Source of the DNA: an uncultured Sphingobacteriales bacterium
GTDB lineage: Bacteria; Bacteroidota; Bacteroidia; Chitinophagales; Chitinophagaceae
Direction of reading: 5' to 3'
Length of the DNA stretch: 35,122 bases
Assembly: GCA_937991535.1 (NCBI GenBank)
Contig: CALKHN010000026.1
Span: forward strand, 1 to 35,122
How positions within the stretch are numbered: the first letter of the stretch is position 1; the number at the start of each line of letters is the position of its first letter. The position numbers and the translations under genes were made by a program. Positions 1 to 8,229 of the stretch are shown piece by piece. The notes beneath the pieces are model-generated. The model did no database searches. It was not told where the DNA came from and saw only the letters and a program-made list of their open reading frames with translations.

Positions 1-73
1 AACCGCAACCAGCCGTTTGAAAAAAGAATTATTCTATTTTTACCGGACAGCAATGGTTCTAAACCCGAAGTAC
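1..73. other. window edge, no gene seen
   Basis: This short edge precedes the stop codon of the SDR gene. I see no credible reading frame, hairpin or promoter in it. Confidence 0.5.
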
Positions 74-892
74 TTAAAGGAACAGATCGGTATACAATTT
101 CGCTCCGGGTACCACGCTGTATTTTTCAAGACCTGTTATGCCTGCCTCGGCCAATACATCTTCATCAATAAAAAAATTACCCGTGCAAGTTTCCGCGGGA
201 CGGGATAAAATACAATACACCGCATCGGCTATTATTTCAGGCGTACGGCTCATTTTTACCAATGCATCGCCGCCCAGTAAGTTTTGTACCGCGGCGGTAG
301 CAATGGTCGTTCGGGGCCAAAGCGCGTTAACACCGATCTTATCTTTTTTTAACTCTTCAGCAAGTCCCATCGCAATCATGCTCATATTGTATTTGCTAAG
401 TGTATAAGCCAGGTGATTGCCAAACCATTTGGGCTGCATGTTAAGCGGGGGCGATAAATTCAGGATATGAGGGTTACTGCCTTTTCGCAAATGCGGTATA
501 CAGGCTTTGCTAACAAAAAAAGTACCTCTCACGTTAATGTCGTGCATGAGGTCGAAACGTTTGGGATCTGTTTTTTCCACGGGGGTGAGCGATATGGCCG
601 AGGCATTGTTTACAAGAACATCTATTCCGCCAAATACTTCAATGGTTTTGTTTACCGCATGCTCTATTTGTTCTTCAAATCGAATATCGCATTGAACAGG
701 CAGCGCCTTTCCGCCGGCCTCCACTATTTCTTTTGCCACAGAAAAGATCGTTCCGCCAAGCTTTGGATTTTCTTCTACCGACTTGGCGGCAATTACTACC
801 TGCGCCCCTTCTTTAGCTAAGCGTAAGGCTATTGCTTTACCAATACCCCTGCTGCCCCCGGTAATAAAAACTATTTTTCCATTGAATGACAT
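74..892 (-). CDS. SDR-family oxidoreductase, HSDL2-like
   Basis: This is a classical short-chain dehydrogenase/reductase of 272 residues, a soluble NAD(P)(H) oxidoreductase. The Rossmann motif TGGSRGIG lies near the N-terminus, NNASA follows, and the active-site YTLSK (Tyr-x3-Lys) comes after a serine in ILNLSPPLN. The SPPLN context and the long C-terminal part resemble hydroxysteroid-dehydrogenase-like protein 2, often annotated as an uncharacterised SDR; the substrate cannot be told from sequence. The frame is open 13 codons further upstream, but I start at the ATG at 892 because MSFNGKIVFITGG is the usual family beginning. It lies downstream of the alkyltransferase-like gene on the same strand, about 80 bases away, so co-transcription is possible. 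Family call is firm, substrate unknown. Confidence 0.85.
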   Translation of the reverse strand: MSFNGKIVFITGGSRGIGKAIALRLAKEGAQVVIAAKSVEENPKLGGTIFSVAKEIVEAGGKALPVQCDIRFEEQIEHAVNKTIEVFGGIDVLVNNASAISLTPVEKTDPKRFDLMHDINVRGTFFVSKACIPHLRKGSNPHILNLSPPLNMQPKWFGNHLAYTLSKYNMSMIAMGLAEELKKDKIGVNALWPRTTIATAAVQNLLGGDALVKMSRTPEIIADAVYCILSRPAETCTGNFFIDEDVLAEAGITGLEKYSVVPGAKLYTDLFL

Positions 893-972
893 ACCGTTGT
901 TTTTTATGTGTAGGCTAAATGCAAAGCCCAAAGCTAAAATACGAAATACGAAATGAATACATGCGGCATTCG

Positions 973-1371
973 TTATTCAGGCTCCAGTTCTTTAACGGGA
1001 TCCCAGAATATCTTTTCAAAATTCACAATTGTATCGTTCTTAACCTTTATGCCTTCGCTTTTTAAAAGATCGGCCATTAAGGTTGGGGTAGCAAAATGAT
1101 GCCTGCCACTGAGCATACCGTTGCGGTTAACCACCCGGTGCGCAGGTACAGGCGGATAAACGGCGCCTGCCGCATTCATGGCCCATCCTACCATGCGGGC
1201 AGATAATTTTGTGCCCAAATAAGCTGCAATGGCCCCAAATGAAGTAACCCGCCCTTTGGGGATCAGCCGCGCCACATCGTATACCGATTCAAAAAAAGAA
1301 TCTTTTCTTTTTTCTTTTGCCGGGATGGTTACGGCACGCTTTGGGACTGACGGTTTTGGTATGCGTTTCAT
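973..1371 (-). CDS. atl: alkyltransferase-like protein (MGMT homologue lacking the catalytic Cys)
   Basis: This 132-residue protein matches the C-terminal DNA-binding domain of O6-alkylguanine-DNA alkyltransferase. The helix-turn-helix region (RVTSFGAIAAYLG) and the asparagine hinge are followed by PVPAHRVVNRNG, where the family active site reads PCHRV. Position 77 is Ala instead of the alkyl-accepting Cys, so the protein should bind O6-alkylguanine lesions without repairing them. Known alkyltransferase-like proteins act this way and hand lesions to nucleotide excision repair. The first roughly 25 residues are Lys/Arg-rich and precede the conserved FFESVYDVARLIPKG. It sits between trmB and the SDR gene on the same strand, which does not itself suggest a DNA-repair operon. 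Loss of the Cys is directly visible; the repair role is family knowledge. Confidence 0.87.
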   Translation of the reverse strand: MKRIPKPSVPKRAVTIPAKEKRKDSFFESVYDVARLIPKGRVTSFGAIAAYLGTKLSARMVGWAMNAAGAVYPPVPAHRVVNRNGMLSGRHHFATPTLMADLLKSEGIKVKNDTIVNFEKIFWDPVKELEPE

Positions 1372-1433
1372 GTGGTGACTTATTTACTGAGGAGGAAAAT
1401 TCCGGTGTTTATCCTGCAATAAAATCTATTCCC

Positions 1434-2138
1434 TCAATCCAGCGCAGGTTCACGCATGCATTGTTTCAATTGTTCATCTTTTTCCAGGGGCAGTGGTGCG
1501 GGTAAACGGAACTTCAGGTAATGCACAGTGTTGCTGCCGGCAATATCCAGACTTTCGTAATAGGTTTTTATTTTCAGTTCTTCACCAATATGTTGCTGCG
1601 CATAAACATTATCATAATCTTCCAGTACAGGCAGCCCATAAATATCTGCCACCAGCTTGGTAAACCGGTACAGGTCGGGCGAATCTGTTTTTAAGTGGAT
1701 CAAACCGCCGGGTGCAAGTACCTGCTGGTACAAACGCAAAAAGCGCGGATGCGTTAGCCTTTTCTTAGCCCTTGAAGGCCGGAGCTGCGGATCGGGGAAA
1801 GTGATCCATATTTCCTGTACTTCACCGGGAGTAAAATAATCCGTGATCTTTTCAATTTGGGTGCGTAAAAAGGCCGCGTTCTTTATTCCATCTTCCAGGC
1901 ATTTCTTCGCACCTGCCCATATGCGGTTGCCTTTGAGATCAACACCAATAAAGTTACGGTCTGCATATTGTTTTGCCAGTGCCACCGTATACTCGCCTTT
2001 GCCACAGGCTAATTCCAGGGTAATGCCATTGCTGTTTCCAAAAAAATCATCCCATTTTCCCTGCATACCCTGCGGGTATTGCAGCACGTTGGGGAAGGTT
2101 TTGATGGCTTCAAACCGTATTAATTTTTTATGGCCCAT
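1434..2138 (-). CDS. trmB: tRNA (guanine-N7-)-methyltransferase
   Basis: TrmB uses S-adenosylmethionine to form m7G46 in the variable loop of tRNAs, in the cytoplasm. The protein is 234 residues, a normal length. The SAM-binding motif LELACGKGEYTVALAKQ is followed by the acidic NFIGVDLKGNRIW and by the family signature ITFPDPQLRPSRAKKRL. The later HLKTDSPDLYRFT matches the conserved substrate region. The ATG at 2138 gives MGHKKLIRFEAIKTFPNV, a typical bacteroidetal start. Its upstream leader is a purine-rich word array. The gene is separated by about 130 bases from the E1 gene upstream and by about 60 bases from the alkyltransferase-like gene downstream. Confidence 0.95.
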   Translation of the reverse strand: MGHKKLIRFEAIKTFPNVLQYPQGMQGKWDDFFGNSNGITLELACGKGEYTVALAKQYADRNFIGVDLKGNRIWAGAKKCLEDGIKNAAFLRTQIEKITDYFTPGEVQEIWITFPDPQLRPSRAKKRLTHPRFLRLYQQVLAPGGLIHLKTDSPDLYRFTKLVADIYGLPVLEDYDNVYAQQHIGEELKIKTYYESLDIAGSNTVHYLKFRLPAPLPLEKDEQLKQCMREPALD

Positions 2139-2159
2139 AATGAGCGCAAAGATAAGAGG

Positions 2160-2245
2160 GAAGGGCGGAATGGTGAAGGGTGAATTGTATCTTGTGAAAG
2201 ATGAATTGTGAGAAGTGAGAGGTGAAAGGTGAGAAAAAGGAGTGG
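2160..2245. repeat. low-complexity word array upstream of trmB
   Basis: The stretch is built of near-repeats such as GGTGAAGGGTGAATTG, AGATGAATTGTGAGAAG and GAGAGGTGAAAGGTGAG, strongly purine-biased on the plus strand. It fills the gap between the E1 gene and trmB. The words GAGAAGTGAGAGG (2210-2222) and GGTGAAAGGTGA (2221-2232) recur in inverted orientation at 5011-5023 and 5029-5040. Confidence 0.6.
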
Positions 2246-2267
2246 CGGCTCAAGGCTCACAGCGTTA

Positions 2268-4283
2268 TTAATAATGAAGTAGTTTCTGAACATACTCGTG
2301 CAGGCGCGATTTGGCAAGAAAGTTCTTTTCCAGTTCTATATTAAAAGGTACTGGCGTATCTAAAGAAGCGCAGCGTAAAACGGGCGCGTCTAACCGGTCA
2401 AAACAGTGTTCCTGTATCCATGCGCTGACCTCTGCTCCTATACCACCAATTAAAGTATCTTCATGTAATATCAGTACTCTGCCTGTGCGTGATACAGCAT
2501 CACTGATGGCATCGTAATCCAAAGGCAAAAGTGTTCGCAGATCAAGAATGCCGAACGATACATCCATATGCCGGGCGGCATATTCCAGCGCCCAGTGCAC
2601 ACCGGCGCCATAAGTAATAATGGAAATGTCTTCTCCTTCTTCCACCCATCGTGCTTTACCAATGGGTATTTCATAATTTTCTTCTGGCACTGGTCCGCTT
2701 ATGCTGCGGTATAAAGCTTTATGCTCAAAATACATCACGGGATTAAGGTCATTTACGGCCGCTATCAATAATCCTTTTGCATCCATAGCGGTGGAAGGAT
2801 ATACTACTTTTAAGCCGGGCGTATGCGCAAACCAGGCTTCATTGCTTTGTGAGTGAAAAGGACCAGCCCCTACTCCTGCTCCGGTAGGCATGCGGATGAC
2901 AACATCGGCATTTTGACCCCAGCGATAATGTATCTTGGCAAGGTTATTAATAACCTGGTTAAATCCTTCCGTAATAAAATCGGCAAATTGCATTTCAACA
3001 ATGCTTTTATATCCTTCAATGCTCAAACCCAATGCGGCGCCTATAACGGCACTCTCACACAAGGGCGTATTGCGCACCCTTTCTTTACCAAATTTATTCA
3101 GCAAGCCCTCCGTTACTTTAAAAGCTCCTCCGTATTCCGCTATATCCTGTCCCATCAAAACCAGGTTATGGTGGGTGATCATACTTTGATAGATCCCTTC
3201 CGAAATGGCATCTACAAATCTTTTTTCCCTAACGTTAAACCGGGTGTGTTCAAGCGCCGCGTTGTTATCAATAATAGTTGTGGTAAAGCCTCCAAAAGCT
3301 ATTCGCTCCGCATAAACATCATTTATTTCTTCCTCCGCTGAAGGAATGATTGCAGTATTTGTAAAACCTTTTTCAACTTCAGTATCAATATATTTTTTAA
3401 GCCCGGTTTTTATGCTTTCAATATCAGTCGTGGTCAAAATGTTCTCCTGTATCAGCCACTGCTCAAATGTTCTAACCGGATCTTTTTTATCCCAGGCCGA
3501 TACCAATTCTTCAGGTACATATTTTGTTCCGCTTGCTTCTTCATGCCCGCGCATGCGAAAGGTCATGCATTCTACCAGGTAAGGTTTCTGACGCTCGATG
3601 CAATATTCTCTTACTCCTTTTATCGTATCGTACACGGTAAGAATATTGTTCCCGTCAATCTGAACCCCCTCCATGCCATATCCCTTTGCTTTGTCAACAA
3701 TACTTTCACACCTGTATTGTTCCTGCACGGGTGTACTTAATCCATACCCGTTGTTCTCCACTAAAAAAATAACCGGAAGATCCCATACGGCTGCAATGTT
3801 CAGCGCTTCATGAAAATCGCCTTCACTCGTTGCGCCTTCCCCGCAAAAAACGAGTGCCACTTTGTTTTCTTTTCTTAATTTATATGCCAGCGCTACTCCA
3901 TCGGCCACAGCCATCTGCGGCCCAAGATGAGAGATCATTCCGCAGATATGATGTTCCCTGCTTCCAAAATGAAAACTTCTTTCCCTTCCTTTGCTATACC
4001 CGGTTTTTGCACCCTGCCATTGCATAAAAAGTTTGTTAAGCGGCATATTGCGGGTAGTAAATACGCCCAGGTTGCGATGCAGCGGCATGATCCATTCATT
4101 GCTCTCCATTGCCATGGTTGCTCCCACCGCAATGGCTTCCTGCCCTATGCCGCTAAACCATTTGCTGATCTTTCCCTGTCGTAGCAGCAGCAGCATTTTT
4201 TCTTCAGTCATCCGGGGCAACAGCAATGACTTATAAAATTCTTCTAACCGGGAGGCAGTAAAGTTCTTTCGGGCAAAATGCAT
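2268..4283 (-). CDS. 2-oxoacid dehydrogenase E1, fused alpha and beta subunits
   Basis: This is a thiamine-diphosphate-dependent E1 component of a 2-oxoacid dehydrogenase complex (pyruvate or branched-chain type) with both subunits in one 671-residue chain. The alpha half (about residues 1-330) has the ThDP motif beginning GEGATSEGDFHEALNIAA and ending ENNGYG, and the phosphorylation-loop-like RMRGHEEASGT. The beta half (from about residue 355) carries LMGQDIAEYGGAFKVTEGL, the PTGAGVGAGPFHSQS loop and the transketolase C-terminal domain. The frame is open 34 codons further upstream, but that stretch is not family-like, so I start at the ATG at 4283 (MHFARKNF). Alpha-beta fusion is common in Bacteroidota. 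E2 and E3 genes are not nearby. Exact substrate is uncertain. Confidence 0.92.
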   Translation of the reverse strand: MHFARKNFTASRLEEFYKSLLLPRMTEEKMLLLLRQGKISKWFSGIGQEAIAVGATMAMESNEWIMPLHRNLGVFTTRNMPLNKLFMQWQGAKTGYSKGRERSFHFGSREHHICGMISHLGPQMAVADGVALAYKLRKENKVALVFCGEGATSEGDFHEALNIAAVWDLPVIFLVENNGYGLSTPVQEQYRCESIVDKAKGYGMEGVQIDGNNILTVYDTIKGVREYCIERQKPYLVECMTFRMRGHEEASGTKYVPEELVSAWDKKDPVRTFEQWLIQENILTTTDIESIKTGLKKYIDTEVEKGFTNTAIIPSAEEEINDVYAERIAFGGFTTTIIDNNAALEHTRFNVREKRFVDAISEGIYQSMITHHNLVLMGQDIAEYGGAFKVTEGLLNKFGKERVRNTPLCESAVIGAALGLSIEGYKSIVEMQFADFITEGFNQVINNLAKIHYRWGQNADVVIRMPTGAGVGAGPFHSQSNEAWFAHTPGLKVVYPSTAMDAKGLLIAAVNDLNPVMYFEHKALYRSISGPVPEENYEIPIGKARWVEEGEDISIITYGAGVHWALEYAARHMDVSFGILDLRTLLPLDYDAISDAVSRTGRVLILHEDTLIGGIGAEVSAWIQEHCFDRLDAPVLRCASLDTPVPFNIELEKNFLAKSRLHEYVQKLLHY

Positions 4284-4417
4284 ATACAAACCTATTGGTT
4301 TTTGAAAATATGCCGGTTTATTAAAATGGTTATTTTGCTTTTTGATGACTTTACGTTTGAGGGTAAACGTAATTTGCATGACCATTATGATATTACCAGC
4401 TTAGGTATTTTACTACT

Positions 4418-4756
4418 TTACTCGCTTCTACTGCTTAAAAACAGGGACGACACAATGGAAAGCAGCAAACCAAACAACAGCGCCCACCAAAACCCGTCAA
4501 TGGTAATGCCATCTACAACTTTGGATGCCAGCAGTACCATCAGGGCGTTGATGACAAATAAAAAAAGTCCCAGTGTTATAATGGTGAGCGGAATGGTGAG
4601 GACAATCAACAGCGGGCGAACAATCAGGTTAACGATAGCCAGCACCAGTGCAAAAACCAGGGCAGTCCAGTAAGAATCTATATGGATACCCTTTAGAAGG
4701 TAGGCTAAACCATAAGCTACCGCTGCGGTTACTAACAAGCGAATAATAAAGTTCAT
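4418..4756 (-). CDS. four-helix membrane protein of the phage-holin-4/YvlD family
   Basis: The 112-residue protein consists almost entirely of four hydrophobic segments (about residues 5-22, 28-45, 49-70 and 85-107). The loop NLIVRPLLIVLTIPLTIITLG is the hallmark of the Phage_holin_4_2 (YvlD-like) family. Despite the family name, chromosomal members are small inner-membrane proteins of unknown role and not lysis genes; nothing phage-like surrounds it. It ends about 130 bases before the E1 start on the same strand. In many bacteria members sit near pspC-type envelope-stress genes; here a padR-pspC operon lies upstream on the same strand, beyond a repeat-filled gap. Confidence 0.85.
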   Translation of the reverse strand: MNFIIRLLVTAAVAYGLAYLLKGIHIDSYWTALVFALVLAIVNLIVRPLLIVLTIPLTIITLGLFLFVINALMVLLASKVVDGITIDGFWWALLFGLLLSIVSSLFLSSRSE

Positions 4757-4888
4757 GTGGTAATTTTAGCAAAATGTACAAAAAATACGGCATCATTTGC
4801 AAATATGAGGGCATTTCCTATTTACTGGTATATACGTATCTGGCGGGATGCGTCCGGAAGAAATGCGCCTGCTACAGCTAACGCTGCT

Positions 4889-4974
4889 CTGCAAAGTCTC
4901 AGACTTTGCAGCACTATGTTCTTCCCGTTTTAAACGGGTAAGAACATAAAAATCCGAAGTTGGAAACTTCGGAT
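4889..4974. repeat. cluster of three consecutive palindromes (REP/BIME-like)
   Basis: Three strong inverted repeats follow each other. 4889-4911 has 10-bp arms CTGCAAAGTC/GACTTTGCAG around TCA. 4915-4948 has arms TATGTTCTT and CCCGTTT pairing with AAACGGG and AAGAACATA, 16 bp with one bulge. 4952-4974 has 10-bp arms ATCCGAAGTT/AACTTCGGAT around GGA. None is followed by a clean T-run, so this looks like a palindromic repeat cluster and not a simple terminator. Confidence 0.75.
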
Positions 4975-4984
4975 AGCGGAATAG

Positions 4985-5080
4985 CGGAGATAGCGGAGCA
5001 CATTGATCTCCCTCTCACTTCTCTCTTTTCACCTTTCACCACCACTTACTACTGTCCACTTACCACTTACCACTCACTAA
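4985..5080. repeat. pyrimidine-rich word array
   Basis: The array repeats short words such as CCTCTCACTTCTC, TCACCTTTCACC and CTTACCACTTACCACT. Two of them are exact inverse complements of words in the array at 2160-2245. It fills the space between the palindrome cluster and the terminator of the pspC operon. No reading frame in it looks real. Confidence 0.55.
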
Positions 5081-5083
5081 CAA

Positions 5084-5121
5084 CAAACTGCCCCGCAATG
5101 TTACCTGCAGGGCAGTGTTTG
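5084..5121 (-). terminator. probable terminator of the padR-pspC operon
   Basis: Arms CAAAC-TGCCC and GGGCA-GTGTTTG pair (ACTGCCC at 5087-5093, GGGCAGT at 5110-5116, flanked by CAAAC/GTTTG). The hairpin lies about 50 bases past the pspC stop on the minus strand and is followed there by the T-rich TTGTTGTTAG. The loop is about 16 bases, longer than usual. Confidence 0.5.
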
Positions 5122-5170
5122 TTTCAACTTCAACCTGTCTATTGAAACGATCTTTCCTATATGCATTTAG

Positions 5171-7417
5171 TTAAAGGGCGGAAAGAAAAAGAAAGGGAGT
5201 ATGGAGATCTTCTCTTGGCCGTGCTTTAACCACTTTTTCTTCCTGCTTGTCGTCTGTAGAAACGGAAGCTTTTCTTTGCGGAACCGGTGCCGGTGGCTCT
5301 GCCGGCGCTTTCGGCGGAACCGGCTTTTTGCCTTCCTCAATGAGGATGGAATCGCCTTGTTTTTTATAACGGTAAACACCTTTACCATTATCCGTTTCGC
5401 CTTCTGCCTCTATTTCTATACCACTGTCATCCGCTTTAAGCCTGAACTTTCCGCTTTTTAAATTCCCTTTATCTTCGTCATTTTTTTCTGTTCTTTCCAG
5501 TCCTTCCGGGGTCATTGTATACGACACATTATTTCTCCAGGAATAAGAATTATCCCATCTTTCATCCCAGTCAATATTCCATCCCCTTCTGCGGTCCACA
5601 TTAATATCAAACCAATCGTACCAATCCACGCTTTTGTCAATCATTATTTTTTTGCCTACCGGAATTTCTATTACCAGCAATACCTGCTGGTTGCGGAACT
5701 TATTTTGTTTAGATACAGGGAAGCCTTTACCCAGAGAAATTATACTGTCGTTTTGGGCTACCGCAAAATTTATATTAGCCGCATTATCTTCTGCTATTGC
5801 AGGTGTATTTCCCCTGGCGAATTTTACCTTTTGGATATGATAGCTGCTGTCCGGACTTCTTACCAATTTTATCCTTACCGTATTCAGTAACATACTGTCT
5901 TCATTCATCGAAAGAAAAGGAAAATCTCCGTCAAACCAATCGCTGCTGTAATACTTCACTTTTCCTTCAGCCACTTTTACGATCATGTTTCCGGTTGATG
6001 GCTGCGTAATGGCCACATCTTCATTGATGCTGGTACGGGTTCTGAAATTGCGGGCAATCATACCTATCAATATAAACAAGCTTACCAGTCCAATTATCCA
6101 AAGACTTCCAAATGCATAGCCTAAGTAAGGATTTTTTGATTTTACCCGCATAATGCGCCTGATGATCCACACTACAAAAGCAATGATCGGTACGCCTATA
6201 AACATGGTTACCACGCTCCAGGCAAAAAAGTTTTGCCAGAACCCTTCCAATAAAAAGTTTTTCAATGGGAATATACCAACACCACTATACAAAAGCGCTA
6301 TTAAAACAATGAGCAGCACAAAAGCGATCATGCCGGCGATGAATAAAAAGAATGCCTTGAACAATACACCTATGGCATTTCCAATTCCGGTACCTGCTTT
6401 TTTGGCAAAAGGGCCAACCTCCGATGCAAATGCCTGTGTTCTCTGCTGAATGGTGCTGCTCATCTCTTGTCCAACATCTTTTGCTTTTTCCTTAAATTCA
6501 GCGCCTATCTTTTCACTCCGGCCTTTTACATTCTGCAATTCTTCCTGTACCGTGTTCTTTATACTTTCCAGGTCAATTTTTTCACCACGCATTTCTAATT
6601 TTTCCGTTGCCGATACTGCACGGGGCAAAACAATCCACAGGATAATATAAGTAATGAAGAATGTGCCCCCCAGTCCACTAAATGCTACCCAGGGACCCTT
6701 CCAATGCCACCAGAATCCACTGAACAGGTTAGGAAGCAGGCTCAGCAAAAATGGGAGCAGAAATATCAACCTGGGAATCCAGGTATCAATGTTAAAGTAG
6801 GCGCTTAATCCGCCGGCTACACCTCCAATCATTTTGTTGTCGGGATCGCGGTAAAGCCGTTTGCGCACATTGGTTTGCAATGGCTTCGAAGGAAGTATGA
6901 TCCACAAAATGATATACAGTAAAAAGCCAAAACCAAATCCACCAAAAGCAATGAGGGCAAAAATAATACGCACCACCGCCGGATCAATTCTCAGGTAATG
7001 GGCTATCCCGGCGCATACTCCGCCCAATACCCTGTCATTCTCTGCGCGATACAGCCTGTGAGGGGCAGGCGCAGGTTCAGGTTCCGGAATGGATGATTTT
7101 GCATGGTTGCCTGCACTTCCGTTTCCGGTTGTTGCCGAACTATAGGAAACCTCTTCCTGTTCAAAATCTTCCGGTCTGCCCATACTTGCCATTACCACGC
7201 TCACATCTTCATCAGTAATACAAACCGAGCCTTTCTTTAACTTCTCGTCAAACAACTCCGCGATGCGGTTCTCAATATCATTGATGATCTCATCCTTACC
7301 TTCTTCATTGGCGAAATAAAGGCGCAAGCTTTCTACATACTGCTTCAACGTTTCATATGCCGTTTCTTCAATAGGTATTACTCTTCCCTGGAAATTTATA
7401 TTTATTACCTTTTTCAT
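5171..7417 (-). CDS. PspC-domain envelope protein with two PspC domains
   Basis: This is a 748-residue inner-membrane protein. The N-terminus (MKKVININFQGRVIPIEE, about residues 1-90) is the helical cap found on bacteroidetal PspC proteins. Two PspC domains follow: RVLGGVCAGIAHYLRIDP (about residue 130) and KMIGGVAGGLSAYFNID (about 192), each with a hydrophobic hairpin ending near IILWIILP. A coiled-coil-like charged stretch (about 270-335) precedes further membrane helices (about 355-470) and then a long soluble, presumably extracytoplasmic domain with a Pro-rich end (KKPVPPKAPAEPPAPVPQ). PspC proteins sense membrane stress; the precise job of this fusion is unknown. It starts 13 bases after the padR stop, so the two are almost certainly one transcript under PadR control. 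Confidence 0.88.
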   Translation of the reverse strand: MKKVININFQGRVIPIEETAYETLKQYVESLRLYFANEEGKDEIINDIENRIAELFDEKLKKGSVCITDEDVSVVMASMGRPEDFEQEEVSYSSATTGNGSAGNHAKSSIPEPEPAPAPHRLYRAENDRVLGGVCAGIAHYLRIDPAVVRIIFALIAFGGFGFGFLLYIILWIILPSKPLQTNVRKRLYRDPDNKMIGGVAGGLSAYFNIDTWIPRLIFLLPFLLSLLPNLFSGFWWHWKGPWVAFSGLGGTFFITYIILWIVLPRAVSATEKLEMRGEKIDLESIKNTVQEELQNVKGRSEKIGAEFKEKAKDVGQEMSSTIQQRTQAFASEVGPFAKKAGTGIGNAIGVLFKAFFLFIAGMIAFVLLIVLIALLYSGVGIFPLKNFLLEGFWQNFFAWSVVTMFIGVPIIAFVVWIIRRIMRVKSKNPYLGYAFGSLWIIGLVSLFILIGMIARNFRTRTSINEDVAITQPSTGNMIVKVAEGKVKYYSSDWFDGDFPFLSMNEDSMLLNTVRIKLVRSPDSSYHIQKVKFARGNTPAIAEDNAANINFAVAQNDSIISLGKGFPVSKQNKFRNQQVLLVIEIPVGKKIMIDKSVDWYDWFDINVDRRRGWNIDWDERWDNSYSWRNNVSYTMTPEGLERTEKNDEDKGNLKSGKFRLKADDSGIEIEAEGETDNGKGVYRYKKQGDSILIEEGKKPVPPKAPAEPPAPVPQRKASVSTDDKQEEKVVKARPREDLHTPFLFLSAL

Positions 7418-7430
7418 GATCAGTTCAATT

Positions 7431-7796
7431 TTATTGGTTGAAGTTGTTGGGGTCTATAGAGATAGCCTGTCCGTTTTGTGTTAGCGCATGTACAGCATTT
7501 GCCAGTTCATTCCATGTAGCCTGCAACTCAGCATAAAAAGAGGCCCCTTTGTCGGTTAATGAAAAATATTTCCGGGGTGGGCCTCCGGTACTTTCTACCC
7601 ATCGGTAGGTGAGCAAATCTGCATTTTTCAATCGCGTTAATAAGGGGTACAGTGTTCCTTCCAGAATATTGAGGTTGGCACTTTTCATTTCCTCTATAAT
7701 ATCACTCGGGTATACTTCTCCACGCTTAATTATAGACAGGATACAAAATTCCAGTACCCCTTTTCTCATCTGGCTCTGCGTATTCTCGATATTCAT
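7431..7796 (-). CDS. PadR-family transcriptional regulator
   Basis: A small winged-helix repressor of 121 residues. MRKGVLEFCILSIIKRGEVYPSDI is the family's first helices, NILEGTLYPLLTRLKNADLLTYRW is the recognition helix and wing, and GGPPRKYFSLTDKG is the PadR wing signature. The frame is open 29 codons upstream of the ATG at 7796, but that part is not family-like and I take MNIENTQSQ as the start. It is the first gene of a two-gene operon with pspC, 13 bases apart. A perfect 7-bp inverted repeat lies over its predicted promoter, which suggests autoregulation. In Bacteroidota, padR-pspC pairs are common. Confidence 0.92.
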   Translation of the reverse strand: MNIENTQSQMRKGVLEFCILSIIKRGEVYPSDIIEEMKSANLNILEGTLYPLLTRLKNADLLTYRWVESTGGPPRKYFSLTDKGASFYAELQATWNELANAVHALTQNGQAISIDPNNFNQ

Positions 7797-7958
7797 AATC
7801 TCAGGGATTTTTCCTGCTTTTCCGGCCGGGCAAAGCAAGACGTTAAACAAATTTGTTATACCAATCTTATGTCCGCAGCACATTAATCATCTTGTCAATA
7901 CTTCCAGAACTTTTATAAACCTTCATCTTTTGGGTGGACATTTTTGCTGATCTGAAAA

Positions 7959-7989
7959 CAAAGGTAAATACTTATTTAATACTATGCAA
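7959..7989 (-). promoter_or_regulatory. promoter of padR-pspC
   Basis: On the minus strand TACCTTTG (7966-7959) matches the Bacteroidota -7 consensus TAnnTTTG exactly. TTG at 7989-7987 gives a -33 box with 20-base spacing. Predicted initiation is near 7952, giving a leader of about 155 bases to the ATG at 7796. Confidence 0.6.
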
Positions 7990-7998
7990 TACATAGTA
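7980..7998. promoter_or_regulatory. palindromic operator, probable PadR site
   Basis: TACTATG-CAATA-CATAGTA is a perfect 7-bp inverted repeat with a 5-base spacer. It overlaps the -33 box of the padR promoter, and the ATG...CAT core resembles known PadR boxes. Binding by PadR at this site would block RNA polymerase. Assignment to PadR is inference. Confidence 0.6.
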
Positions 7999-8229
7999 CC
8001 ATTTTTATTTTAGTAGTTGGTAGTGAACAATCTCTCAGAAACCTTCCAAACCCAATACAGTAAAGTCTTTACGTGGTGTTTCGGTTGGATGATAATTCTT
8101 TTGAAAAAAGATAAATGGTATATTTCAATGATGACTGGTGATATTTTCACGGGTCTTACTGTATAATCTTCTTTACTTTTAATCCTTTATACTAATCTTT
8201 TATACCCGTAAACAGTTTTATTACAAACA
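7999..8229. other. gap between divergent padR and GDPD-like gene
   Basis: This AT-rich stretch must hold the promoter of the plus-strand GDPD-like gene, but I find no exact TAnnTTTG box. The region TATACTAATCTTTTATACC just upstream of the start (about 8188-8206) is the best, imperfect, candidate. I see no hairpin or reading frame. Confidence 0.35.

Noticed and set aside
467..820. Plus-strand frame across the SDR gene
   Set aside because: It is a shadow of the SDR coding sequence; its protein shows no family motifs.
2853..3341. 162-codon plus-strand frame in the E1 gene
   Set aside because: It is a reverse-strand shadow of the conserved beta-subunit region.
4418..4756. Phage holin / prophage remnant
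   Set aside because: The family name is misleading; no endolysin, capsid or integrase genes are near and chromosomal single copies are common.
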